Source: an uncultured Clostridia bacterium (GTDB taxonomy: Bacteria > Bacillota > Clostridia > Christensenellales > Aristaeellaceae). Taken from it: 34,619 bases of DNA. Below the pieces are notes generated by a model. That model did no database searches and was not told the origin of the DNA. It saw only the letters and a program-made list of their open reading frames with translations. The DNA lies in assembly GCA_944362695.1 (NCBI GenBank), contig CALVTQ010000124.1:1-34619 (forward strand), read 5' to 3'. Below are positions 7,469 through 14,531 of this stretch, in pieces (within the stretch, counting starts at the first letter, position 1; each line of letters begins with the position of its first letter). The position numbers and the translations under genes are program-made.

Positions 7469-8602
7469 TTACAGCTGCGAAAGGATGGCGTCGATGCCCG
7501 CGGCGGGGTCGATGATCTCGCTGCGCCAGAGCCTGCCGCTGCACGCCTCGTGCGCGTTGTGGATGAACTTGGCGCCTTTGGGCGCGATGGGCGCGAACAT
7601 CGGGTCGGCGATGACCACCTTCGCACCGTCCAGCGCGGCGATGACGTCGTCCTCCCACGGGGCGTACACGTCGCCCGGGCGCAGGATGTCCTCGTTCACG
7701 GAGGAAATGACGCGGCAATCGCGGCCCGTCGCAAGCGCAATCGCCTCGGCCAGTGCGATGGAGCGCACGTTTTCGCCGATGATGGCGATGTCGCCCGTGC
7801 CCGCGTGCGCCGCGCACAGACCGTCCCTGCGCGTCCTCGCGGTCTCGCAGAGCAGGTCGGCCAGCGCGTCGGCGTAAGGCCCGGCGACAGGCGTGCCGAT
7901 GACATAGGGGATGCCCAGCTCGGCCTGCATCCACTTCGCGGCGGCAAGACCGCAGGCGGAGACGACGAGGTTGACGTGCGCCGCGCCCGCGTTCACGAGT
8001 TCGTCAAACGTGCAGCCCATCGAGAAATTCGCATTGACGGCAAAGCCCGCGCGCTCGCAGAAGCGGACGACGGATTCGGCCTCGCCTTTGATGGAAAAAT
8101 CCAGCGGCGTCATGCCGACGATGTTGACCGACGGCGCATCCGTTTTCGCGGCGTCGCGCTTGACGAATTTCTCGCAGAACATCTTATACGCGCGCGACGC
8201 GCCGAGGACGTAGCTGTTCATGCCGGTGGTCGTGACGCCGAGCGCGGGGATGCCGGTCTCGCCCTCGATCATGGCGGCGCATGCGGCGTAGTCAAAGCCC
8301 GTCATCGCGGGGATGGGCGTACCGGCGACGGCGACGAAGCGCGGATGCAGCTCGCGCGCGGCGTCGGCGATGTCGGAAACGAGCTTGCTGTCCTCGCCCA
8401 TGATGGCTTCCATCTCGGATATGCCGCTGATGTAGACCATGGCGTCCATGTCCATCCAGCGCGGCTCGTCGTGCGTGGTGTAGGTCGAATTGCAGCCGGA
8501 GGCGTCGTGCATGACGACCATGCCGCCCAGCTCAAAGAGCGCCGAGCAGACGCCGAACACGTCCGCCGAGTAGGTCGAAATGATGCCGGAAGTCTGTCTC
8601 AT
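7469..8602 (-). CDS. Nitrogenase component-1-like subunit (NifK/NifE-type), second subunit
   Basis: This 377-residue protein belongs to the oxidoreductase/nitrogenase component 1 superfamily (NifD/K/E/N, BchN/B/Y/Z, CfbD). Near its N terminus it has VCSALFELGG ... DASGCNS (C19, C37), the two-cysteine pattern that in NifDK and NifEN helps bind a cluster at the subunit interface. Then come the Rossmann-like repeats of the family. The third family cysteine (TC before an I/T-G-D/E segment) is replaced by GTPIPAMTGFD. The protein is much shorter than NifK (about 500). The start at 8602 overlaps the upstream stop as ATGA; an upstream extension of the frame would lie inside the previous gene. It should pair with the 437-residue protein and accept electrons from the NifH-like protein. 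The substrate is unknown. Confidence 0.85.
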   Translation of the reverse strand: MRQTSGIISTYSADVFGVCSALFELGGMVVMHDASGCNSTYTTHDEPRWMDMDAMVYISGISEMEAIMGEDSKLVSDIADAARELHPRFVAVAGTPIPAMTGFDYAACAAMIEGETGIPALGVTTTGMNSYVLGASRAYKMFCEKFVKRDAAKTDAPSVNIVGMTPLDFSIKGEAESVVRFCERAGFAVNANFSMGCTFDELVNAGAAHVNLVVSACGLAAAKWMQAELGIPYVIGTPVAGPYADALADLLCETARTRRDGLCAAHAGTGDIAIIGENVRSIALAEAIALATGRDCRVISSVNEDILRPGDVYAPWEDDVIAALDGAKVVIADPMFAPIAPKGAKFIHNAHEACSGRLWRSEIIDPAAGIDAILSQL

Positions 8603-9912
8603 ACGCAGGAACACCCCATTCCCTTGATCGCGACCAGCTCGCGCATCGGCTTCGCATTTTCGTGCGCATCGAGCATGAGGCTGCACAGCGACAGAATCGC
8701 CTCATAGCCCCAGTGACCGCCGCCCTCGACCTCGTTGACGAAGTGGTCCGTGCCGCAGAAATACGCGGCCTTCTGGCCCACGGCGAGGCACGGCATCTCA
8801 CTGACGGCGAAGCGCATCGCGGCGTGCGCCGTCGGGTGAATCGTGATGTCGGCGTTGGCCGCGCGCAGGGCGTCGTAATCGCCGCGCTCAAAGCCGGTGA
8901 AGCTGTCGGCGTACACGCGCGTCACATGCAGACCGGCCTCGTGCAGAAGCCGCGCCGCGCCGAGCACGCGCGGGCAGTAGGTGTAATCGACCGTCACGTC
9001 CTCGGTGATGACCTCGCGCAGCTTCGCCAGCGCCGCGTCGCACGCATCGCGCATGGGCTTGGTGTCGGGCATGTCGCAGCCGAGCAGGTCGGCGAGCTTT
9101 CGCAGGTTCGCGTCGATCTCGTCGTAATCGAGCGTATACGGGATGTGGATGTGCGTGCCGCCGATGCGCTGCGCCAACGCCTCGCCGCCGGGGATGGCGC
9201 TGGGGTAGGTCGTGATGTAAATCGACGCCTCGCCGAGCTGCTGATAGTCCTCATACGTTTTGCAGCGCTGAATCTCGAGCAGGCGATAGCCCGCGCCGCG
9301 GATCATCTTGGCAAGCTCGCTGTCCTCGTTCAGCTCGAAATCGCTGCCCAGAATCGCGACGCACTTGGGGTCCTTTTCGCGCGGGCGGATCAGGCTGTAG
9401 AGCTGGCGGCGCATGAGCTGATCGGGCGTCAGGCCGCTCTTGCGCATGATGGGGTTCATATAGCAATCGGTAAAGTCGATGTGCGGGAAGCGGGCGCGCA
9501 GCTCGCGGTAGCACACGTCGAGGTCGCAGCCGGTGAAGTGATGCACGCAGCTCGTGTAGACCAGCACGGCGCGCGGGGTGTAGGGCAGCTTGCGGATGAC
9601 GTCGCTCACGCCCTCGATGATCAAATCCTCCATGTCGCCGTCGAGCAGGTTGTTTTCCTTGACCTCAACGGTGGAAAAGCGATGGCTCGCGCCCATCTCG
9701 GCGGCTGTGAGCACCACGCCGCGCAGACAACCGGCGGCGCAGACAAAGATCTCGTGCGCCTCGGGCATGAGCATGCCGACGTGGGCGATATTCCACGTGC
9801 CGCGCGCGGGCGCGGCGTATTCAAGGCCCGACGCGAACGGCGCGGGGAAGGCCGCGTCCTTCAAATGCACGTGAACGTTCGTGCGCGGGCTTTCGTTGAC
9901 TCGTTTGAGCAT
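8599..9912 (-). CDS. Nitrogenase component-1-like subunit (NifD-type), first subunit
   Basis: This 437-residue component-1 homologue starts at 9912, one nucleotide after the NifH-like stop, with GGAGGG upstream. Cysteines are concentrated in the N-terminal third: VCAAGC (C58, C62), TSCVHHFTGC (C122, C129) and C134. These are candidate ligands for an interface iron-sulfur cluster together with C19/C37 of the partner. The remaining sequence has the repeated beta-alpha domains of the family (AILGSDFE, IYITTYPSAIPGG, THIHIPYTLD). The N-terminal region holds several His residues (HVHLKD, H44). It is not NifD: it is shorter and lacks recognisable FeMo-co ligand context. The C-terminal Cys pair (GCSCV at the very end) is unusual. 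It is translationally coupled on both sides, so a stoichiometric complex is likely. Confidence 0.85.
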   Translation of the reverse strand: MLKRVNESPRTNVHVHLKDAAFPAPFASGLEYAAPARGTWNIAHVGMLMPEAHEIFVCAAGCLRGVVLTAAEMGASHRFSTVEVKENNLLDGDMEDLIIEGVSDVIRKLPYTPRAVLVYTSCVHHFTGCDLDVCYRELRARFPHIDFTDCYMNPIMRKSGLTPDQLMRRQLYSLIRPREKDPKCVAILGSDFELNEDSELAKMIRGAGYRLLEIQRCKTYEDYQQLGEASIYITTYPSAIPGGEALAQRIGGTHIHIPYTLDYDEIDANLRKLADLLGCDMPDTKPMRDACDAALAKLREVITEDVTVDYTYCPRVLGAARLLHEAGLHVTRVYADSFTGFERGDYDALRAANADITIHPTAHAAMRFAVSEMPCLAVGQKAAYFCGTDHFVNEVEGGGHWGYEAILSLCSLMLDAHENAKPMRELVAIKGMGCSCV

Positions 9913-9913
9913 G

Positions 9914-10666
9914 TTACCCTCCGCAGATGTCGATCAGGGTTCTGGCGAGCGCGCGGTACTCCTGCGCCTGCTCGCTGTCGGGGAACGCCTCCACGACCGT
10001 CTTGCCGAGCTCCTCGGCCTCGGTCACAAGGTCGCAGCGGCTGATCGTGCCCACGACGCTCGTGCCCATGTCGCTCGCCAGCTCGGCGGTTTTCTCGTCC
10101 TCGTTTTTGACGTTGCGGCGGTTTAAGATAATGCCGCCCAGCGCCGCATAGCCGCGATTGCCGAAGCTGTTGACGGCGGTCGCAATGTTGGCCGCGGCGT
10201 AAATCGCCATGTTCTCGCCGGAGGTGATGACAAACACCTTGTCGGCGTAGCCCGCGCGCATGGGCATCGAGAAGCCGCCGCAGACGACGTCGCCCAGCAC
10301 GTCATAGAGCACCACATCGGGCTTGTAGGCCTCGTACGCGCCCTTTTCCCTGAGCTTTTCCAGCGCCGCGATGATGCCGCGCCCGGCGCAGCCCAGACCC
10401 GGCGTCGGGCCGCCCGCCTCCACGCAGATGACGCCCTTGTAGCCCTGCACGACCATGTCCGAAAGGGAAAAGTCCTTCTTCTCGCGCACGAGGTCGAGCA
10501 CAGCCGGGATGCGCGTGCCGCCGTGCAGCGAGACGGTCGAGTCCGCCTTCGGGTCGCAGCCGATCTGCATCACGCGAAGGCCCATATCCGCCATGGCCGC
10601 GGCGACATTGGAAACCGTCGTGGATTTGCCGATGCCGCCCTTGCCGTAAACCGCAATCTTAATCAT
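9914..10666 (-). CDS. Nitrogenase iron protein (NifH)-like ATP-dependent reductase
   Basis: The 250-residue protein is a strikingly well conserved Fe protein: P-loop GKGGIGKST (8-16), switch I CDPKADST (37-44), GCAGRGI with cluster ligand C93 and R96 (equivalent to the NifH arginine that is ADP-ribosylated in some species), and switch [18 protein letters not shown] with ligand C129. Such homodimers hold one [4Fe-4S] cluster and couple ATP hydrolysis to low-potential electron transfer to a component-1 partner, here presumably the two downstream products. It is slightly shorter than NifH (270-295), mainly at the C terminus. The start at 10666 has GAGG upstream. It follows hydE by 18 nt. Equally close relatives include CfbC, BchL/ChlL and the methylthioalkane-reductase Fe protein; which group it joins needs a tree. 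Confidence 0.93.
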   Translation of the reverse strand: MIKIAVYGKGGIGKSTTVSNVAAAMADMGLRVMQIGCDPKADSTVSLHGGTRIPAVLDLVREKKDFSLSDMVVQGYKGVICVEAGGPTPGLGCAGRGIIAALEKLREKGAYEAYKPDVVLYDVLGDVVCGGFSMPMRAGYADKVFVITSGENMAIYAAANIATAVNSFGNRGYAALGGIILNRRNVKNEDEKTAELASDMGTSVVGTISRCDLVTEAEELGKTVVEAFPDSEQAQEYRALARTLIDICGG

Positions 10667-10684
10667 ATGAACACCTCACTTGGC

Positions 10685-11740
10685 TTACACTTTTTGATAA
10701 TCGCCGCGCCCGACGATCACGCTGTATCCGATTTCCTCCATCTGGCCGCGCAGAAGCTCGATGCCCTGCCTGGCGGTCAGCTCGGTGCCGGATTTGTTGT
10801 TGTAGAGCATGTATTTTTTGCGCACATCCGCCGGGCTCAAATTCGGCATGACGACGTTGCAGCCCGCCAGCACGCCGAGCTTGCGCCCGTCCGCCTGCGC
10901 CGTGCCAAGCGCCGTCGTCGAGGGCAGCAAAACGCGCGGGAGCATGATGCGGATCAGGCTGATCAGAAGCAGCGTCAGCTCCACCGAACCGGCCTTTTCG
11001 TCCCGGAACGGCGTGTCGCTGTGCGGGATGAACGGGCCGACGCCGACCATCTCGGGGTCAAGATCCGCCATGAAGATCATGTCGCGCGCGAGGTGCTCGG
11101 GTTTCTGATACGGCGAGCCGACCATCATGCCCGCGCCGGTCTGGTAGCCCAAATCCTTGAGGTCGCGCAGGCAGCGCATGCGGTTCTCGAGCGTCTGATA
11201 CGGGGGATGCAGCTTGGCGTAGTGCTCGCAGTCCGCCGCCTCGTGGCGCAGGAGGAACCTGTCCGCGCCCGCCCCGCGAAGCAGCGCATACGATTCGCGC
11301 GAGCGTTCGCCGATGGAGAGCGTCACCGCGCAGTCGGGATACGCCGCCTTGATCTTGTGAATCATGCCCACAAAGCGCTCGTCGGTGAACGCCGGGTCCT
11401 CGCCGCCCTGAAGGACGAACGTGCGGAAGCCGCTCTCGTAGCCCTTCTCGCAGCAGCGCAGAATGTCCTCGTCGGTCAGGCGGTAGCGGGAGAGCTTGGC
11501 GTTGCCGCCGCGTATGCCGCAGTAGTAGCAGTTGTTCTTGCAATAGTTGGAAAACTCGACGATGCCGCGGAAGAAGATGTTCTTGCCGAAGCCGGAAATC
11601 GCGATGCCCTGCGCGAGCGCCCGTGCGTATTCGCGGTCATCCGGGGTGTAGGTCGATATGATCTGCACCCACTCGGCCTCGGTGAGCCTCTTTTCAGCAT
11701 TGAGCTTGTCGATCAATTGGATGTTCGTCATGGCGATCAT
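10685..11740 (-). CDS. hydE: [FeFe]-hydrogenase H-cluster radical SAM maturase HydE
   Basis: HydE is a radical S-adenosylmethionine enzyme that processes the iron-CO-CN synthon made by HydG during assembly of the 2Fe subcluster. The 351-residue protein has the radical SAM motif C67-x3-C71-x2-C74 within NYCKNNCYYCGIRGGN, the family-typical FVLQGGEDP, GADRFLLRHEAA and GCNVVMPNLSP segments, and normal HydE length (about 350). The start at 11740 overlaps the ATPase stop as ATGA. It sits directly before the nifH-like gene rather than beside hydG/hydF as in ordinary hyd operons. Either it serves a hydrogenase encoded elsewhere, or this HydE branch makes or modifies a centre for the nitrogenase-like complex. 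The sequence closely follows HydE rather than BioB or PylB. Confidence 0.92.
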   Translation of the reverse strand: MIAMTNIQLIDKLNAEKRLTEAEWVQIISTYTPDDREYARALAQGIAISGFGKNIFFRGIVEFSNYCKNNCYYCGIRGGNAKLSRYRLTDEDILRCCEKGYESGFRTFVLQGGEDPAFTDERFVGMIHKIKAAYPDCAVTLSIGERSRESYALLRGAGADRFLLRHEAADCEHYAKLHPPYQTLENRMRCLRDLKDLGYQTGAGMMVGSPYQKPEHLARDMIFMADLDPEMVGVGPFIPHSDTPFRDEKAGSVELTLLLISLIRIMLPRVLLPSTTALGTAQADGRKLGVLAGCNVVMPNLSPADVRKKYMLYNNKSGTELTARQGIELLRGQMEEIGYSVIVGRGDYQKV

Positions 11741-12810
11741 TCTTTCTCTTTGCCGTTTTCTTTGCCGTATAGGGTCTTGACGCTCACGTCCGGCAGGATG
11801 GCGAGCCTGTGCGTCAGCTCCGCGATGCGCGCCTCGTCGCCGTCGAACGTCGTGTGGATGATGAACATGCCGCGCTTGCGGTAGGGCATACCCATGCGGC
11901 CGACGATGATGTCGTTGTATTCGTGCAGAAGTTCGTTGATCTTCGTCGATGTGTCAAAGTCATTGAAGATGATCGTGATCGAGGCGAGCGTGTCGTGGGG
12001 ATTGGCCTCGCCCGCTGCGTGTTCGCCGCTTGACAGGTGGAGCGGGATGACGTTCTGCACGACGGACTCGCGCGTCTCGATTTCGCCGATGACGGCCTTG
12101 ACGCCGAACGCGCGCTCGATGTTCTCCTCGGTGAGAATCCGGGCCGTCGGGCCGAACACAGCGTGTCCGTCCGCCAGAATCAGCGCCTTGTCCGAACGCT
12201 GCAAGGCGTGCTCGGGGTAGTGCGTGTTGAATATGCAGGCGATGCCGGATTGCGCGAGGCGGCTCATGGTGTCCAGCACGATCAGCTGGTTGCGGAAATC
12301 GAGGTTGCTCTCCGGCTCGTCGAGAATCAGCACCTCGGGATCGGAGACGAGCGCGCGGGCGATGAGCACCATCTGGTATTCGCCGCCGCTGATCTCGGAG
12401 CAGCGCTTGTCGCGCAGCTTGATGACGCCGAGCGTCTCGAGCGTGTGCTCGGCGCGCTCGATGTCCTCACGGGTCGGCTGGGCGAATACCCCGATGCGGC
12501 TGGAGCGGCCCAGCAAAACCGCCTCGAGCGCCGTATACGAGCTGGGCGAGGATTTCGCCTGCGGCACGTAGGACAGGCGGCTCCACAGGCGCTTTTCGGG
12601 GATGCTGCGGATGTTCTCGCCGTCAAGTAAGCTCGCGCCGCTCGTCCATTTGAGCATGCCGGTGATGCAGCGAAGCAGCGTCGTCTTGCCCGCACCGTTG
12701 GGGCCTAAAATGGCGAGGAAGTCGCCGGAATTGACCGAAAAATTGATGTCGGTGAACACGTTGTGCTTATGGTTATAGCTGAACGTGCCATGTTCAACGG
12801 AAAGATTCAC
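11737..12810 (-). CDS. ABC importer ATPase with C-terminal TM1266-like domain
   Basis: The 357-residue protein has two parts. Residues 1-255 are a FecE/BtuD-type ATPase: Walker A GPNGAGKT (36-43), Q-loop Q84, signature ISGGEYQ (140-146), Walker B LILDEP (161-166), switch His197. Residues about 275-350 form a small alpha/beta domain homologous to the protein encoded at 13823-14080; both share I-x-GRMG-x-PYR and the same strand order. That domain is the ACT-like TM1266 family, annotated as iron-only hydrogenase system regulator. The start is GTG at 12810, chosen because GGAGG precedes it and it overlaps the permease stop as GTGA; the longer frame upstream is antisense-like sequence within the permease. 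The fusion suggests that ligand sensing by the small domain gates transport or that the ATPase carries its own regulator. Confidence 0.9.
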   Translation of the reverse strand: MNLSVEHGTFSYNHKHNVFTDINFSVNSGDFLAILGPNGAGKTTLLRCITGMLKWTSGASLLDGENIRSIPEKRLWSRLSYVPQAKSSPSSYTALEAVLLGRSSRIGVFAQPTREDIERAEHTLETLGVIKLRDKRCSEISGGEYQMVLIARALVSDPEVLILDEPESNLDFRNQLIVLDTMSRLAQSGIACIFNTHYPEHALQRSDKALILADGHAVFGPTARILTEENIERAFGVKAVIGEIETRESVVQNVIPLHLSSGEHAAGEANPHDTLASITIIFNDFDTSTKINELLHEYNDIIVGRMGMPYRKRGMFIIHTTFDGDEARIAELTHRLAILPDVSVKTLYGKENGKEKE

Positions 12811-13826
12811 AGCCGCCAACCTCCCGACCTGCGCATGAGCGTGATGAAGAAGGGCGCGCCGATGATCGCCGTGAGGATGGAGATGGGGATCTCCGCAGCC
12901 GTGGCCGCGCGCGCCACGGTGTCCACGATGACCATGAAGCCCGCGCCGATGGAGATGCTCGCCGGGACGAGCGAGAGGTGGTTGCTGCCGAACATCATGC
13001 GGCACACGTGCGGCACGAGCAGTCCGACCCAGCCGACCTGACCGCACATGGACACGCAGCTCGCCGTCATCATCGTCGCTGCAACGATGGTCGTGCCGCG
13101 CAGGGCCGCGATGTTCATGCCGGAGGAGCGGATCTCGTCCTCGGTCAGCGGCAGCAGGTTCATGCGCCAGCGGATGAGGAACAGCACCACGCAGCCCACC
13201 AGAACCGGCGGCGCGCCGTACACGAGATTGTCATAGCCCGTGCCCTCGAGGCTGCCCATCAGCCAATACGTGATGGCCGGGAGCTGCGTCTCCGAATCCG
13301 CCGTGAACTTGACCAGCGACACCAGCGCCGAAAACAGCGAGCCGATCATGATGCCCGAAAGGACGATGGAGCTCAGGCCCTTGCCCTTGCCGGAACCGGC
13401 GATGTACGTGAGCGCCACGGCGATGGCGCCGAAGAGGAAGCTCGTCGTCTGGATGCCGATGAAGCCGAAGCCCAGCAGGATGCCCAGCGCCGCGCCGAAG
13501 CACGAGCCGCTCGCCACGCCCAGCGTGTCCGGCGTCGCCAGAGGATTCGCAAACAGCGACTGGAACGCGCAGCCGGAGAGCGACAGGCCCGCGCCGGTCA
13601 AAAGTGCGAGCAGGATGCGCGGCAGGCGGACGTTGAAGACCGTCATCATGACCGTCTTGGGGACGTCGCCCTCGCCGGTGATCTTCTGCATCACGGCGGC
13701 GATGAGCTGGCCCGGCTCGATTTGCATGCGGCCCATGCCCAGCGTCGCGCACGCGGCGGCGATGGGGAAGACGATCAGCAGCGCGATGGCCAGAGGCGGC
13801 AGCTTGCCGCTTGCGCCGCGCCTCAT
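12807..13826 (-). CDS. FecCD/BtuC-type ABC importer permease
   Basis: This 339-residue integral membrane protein should form the homodimeric channel of a type II importer for iron-siderophore, heme, cobalamin or a related metal complex. It shows the family signatures RLPRILLALLTGAGLSLSG followed by FANPLATPDTLGVASG, GQVGWVGLLVPH near residue 260, and the C-terminal EIPISILTAIIGAPFFITLM. About ten membrane segments are visible. The start at 13826 overlaps the upstream stop as ATGA, and the ATPase start overlaps its own stop. With the ATPase (11737-12810) and the receptor (6255-7352) the importer is complete within the operon. Confidence 0.92.
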   Translation of the reverse strand: MRRGASGKLPPLAIALLIVFPIAAACATLGMGRMQIEPGQLIAAVMQKITGEGDVPKTVMMTVFNVRLPRILLALLTGAGLSLSGCAFQSLFANPLATPDTLGVASGSCFGAALGILLGFGFIGIQTTSFLFGAIAVALTYIAGSGKGKGLSSIVLSGIMIGSLFSALVSLVKFTADSETQLPAITYWLMGSLEGTGYDNLVYGAPPVLVGCVVLFLIRWRMNLLPLTEDEIRSSGMNIAALRGTTIVAATMMTASCVSMCGQVGWVGLLVPHVCRMMFGSNHLSLVPASISIGAGFMVIVDTVARAATAAEIPISILTAIIGAPFFITLMRRSGGWRL

Positions 13827-14080
13827 GCCTTTGTGACGACGTTGGAGTACGCCGTCTTGGCCGTGACGCCCGGGAGCTTGCCGATCTTGCCGGAGAGCGT
13901 GGAGATGGCGTCCTGCGGCGCGTCGATGGCGATGGAGATGATGTTGATGTTCTTCTCGCGATAGGGGATGCCCATGCGGCCGATGATGTACTGGCCGTAC
14001 TGATGCAGCAGGTCGTTCATCGCCTGCACGGACTCGGGCTTCTCGATGATGATGCTGATGACGGCAACGCGCGTATCCAT
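13823..14080 (-). CDS. TM1266-family small protein (iron-only hydrogenase system regulator)
   Basis: The 85-residue protein is a single ACT-like alpha/beta domain with the segment IIGRMGIPYREKNINIISI. Proteins of this family are found beside hydE/hydF/hydG in many Clostridia and Thermotoga and are named putative regulators by context; no mechanism is established to my knowledge. The start at 14080 has AAGGAGG upstream; the longer frame above it runs through the leader and is not credible. It is the first gene of the operon, about 200 nt after the promoter. A second copy of the domain is fused to the ATPase two genes downstream. It has no DNA-binding helix, so any regulation is more likely allosteric or through protein contacts. 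Confidence 0.85.
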   Translation of the reverse strand: MDTRVAVISIIIEKPESVQAMNDLLHQYGQYIIGRMGIPYREKNINIISIAIDAPQDAISTLSGKIGKLPGVTAKTAYSNVVTKA

Positions 14081-14278
14081 GATTGGCCTCCTTGCAATAC
14101 AAAACGGGCTGCGTCCGCGAAAGACACAGCCCGATAAACACATCAAATGCACATACGCAAAGGCGCGTATGTCTATATGAAAGGACGGCTCGGCGCGAGG
14201 ACGCTTCCCGGCGCAAAGGCTTCCCGTGTTTGTGATTCGCTGGTCTTTCGCCGCAATGCATATTTTGGCGTCAGATTT
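14081..14278 (-). promoter_or_regulatory. Structured 5' leader of the nif-like/hyd operon (unknown class)
   Basis: The RNA from the predicted start near 14278 to the first codon is about 198 nt and has three ordered elements: a long-range stem (CGGCGAAAG at 14253-14245 with CTTTGCGCCG at 14218-14209, one bulge), a perfect 8-bp hairpin at 14151-14172, and the terminator-like hairpin at 14105-14133 just before the ribosome site. CGGGAAGC occurs twice (14219-14226 and 14203-14210), once within the loop of the first stem and once just after it. This is the architecture of a transcription attenuator or riboswitch. I could not match it to cobalamin, Moco, c-di-GMP, THF or NiCo consensus motifs from memory. 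Confidence 0.45.
14101..14133 (-). terminator. Attenuator-like hairpin before the first gene
   Basis: An 11-bp stem (14123-14133 with 14105-14115, one G-U pair) with a 7-nt loop is followed by TTTT, and lies about 20 nt upstream of the start codon. The T-run is short, so termination may be partial or conditional. Confidence 0.6.
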
Positions 14279-14284
14279 GCTCAC

Positions 14285-14313
14285 ATGATAGCATATGAAT
14301 TACAGCTTGTCAA
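14285..14313 (-). promoter_or_regulatory. Sigma-70-type promoter of the nif-like/hyd operon
   Basis: The minus strand has a perfect TTGACA (14308-14313), 17-nt spacer and TATCAT (14285-14290). The predicted start is near 14278. No other credible promoter lies between here and the first gene, so the nine genes are probably co-transcribed from it. Confidence 0.85.
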
Positions 14314-14463
14314 GGAACATCGCACAATTTTACCGGAGATTCACATCTGCACGGATGTACAGATATGGAAGGATTGGGCGAAAAAGGCGGCTTCTTCCAC
14401 AAGATGTGGTGATGCGCGGAATCGTCCCGTGCGCTTACATATAAGTAAGTACATATAAAATAA
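14314..14463. other. Intergenic spacer between divergent promoters
   Basis: This part of the 451-nt gap between the operon start (14080) and the flavoprotein gene (14532) holds no gene that I can support. The only visible structure is a short inverted repeat (CATC/GATG) near 14343-14356 and AT-rich sequence approaching the plus-strand promoter. Confidence 0.4.
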
Positions 14464-14464
14464 G

Positions 14465-14500
14465 TGCGTACTTGTACAATATTGCGTACCTTGCTATGAT
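14465..14500 (+). promoter_or_regulatory. Promoter and candidate operator of the flavin reductase gene
   Basis: TTGTAC (14472-14477), 17-nt spacer and TATGAT (14495-14500) lie about 30 nt before the start codon. A direct repeat TGCGTAC occurs at 14465-14471 and 14483-14489, 18 nt apart, flanking and overlapping the -35. Related GTAC-containing words continue upstream. The repeats could be a repressor site; no regulator for this gene is encoded immediately next to it apart from the convergent TetR. Confidence 0.5.
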
Positions 14501-14531
14501 GAACTTACCAAATGAAAGCGAGGTGCTCATC

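Noticed and set aside
7469-10666. True nitrogen-fixing nifHDK
   Set aside because: The component-1 proteins are too short, the third interface cysteine of one subunit is missing, and nifB, nifE and nifN are absent from the window. A nitrogenase-like enzyme is the safer call.
12807-13047. N-terminal extension of the ABC ATPase
   Set aside because: The frame is open upstream of 12810 but is Arg/His-rich shadow sequence inside the permease gene. The GTG at 12810 has a ribosome site and overlaps the permease stop.
14081-14280. Known riboswitch (cobalamin, Moco, c-di-GMP, THF or NiCo) in the operon leader
   Set aside because: GGGAAGC and GAATCAC words were tempting for cobalamin, but the conserved core (GCCACTG box and surrounding helices) is missing. 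I could not match any class, so it is left as an unknown structured leader.
13823-14284. Longer TM1266-like protein starting near 14284
   Set aside because: That start would fall at the -10 element of the promoter and read through the structured leader. The ATG at 14080 has AAGGAGG and gives the normal family length.
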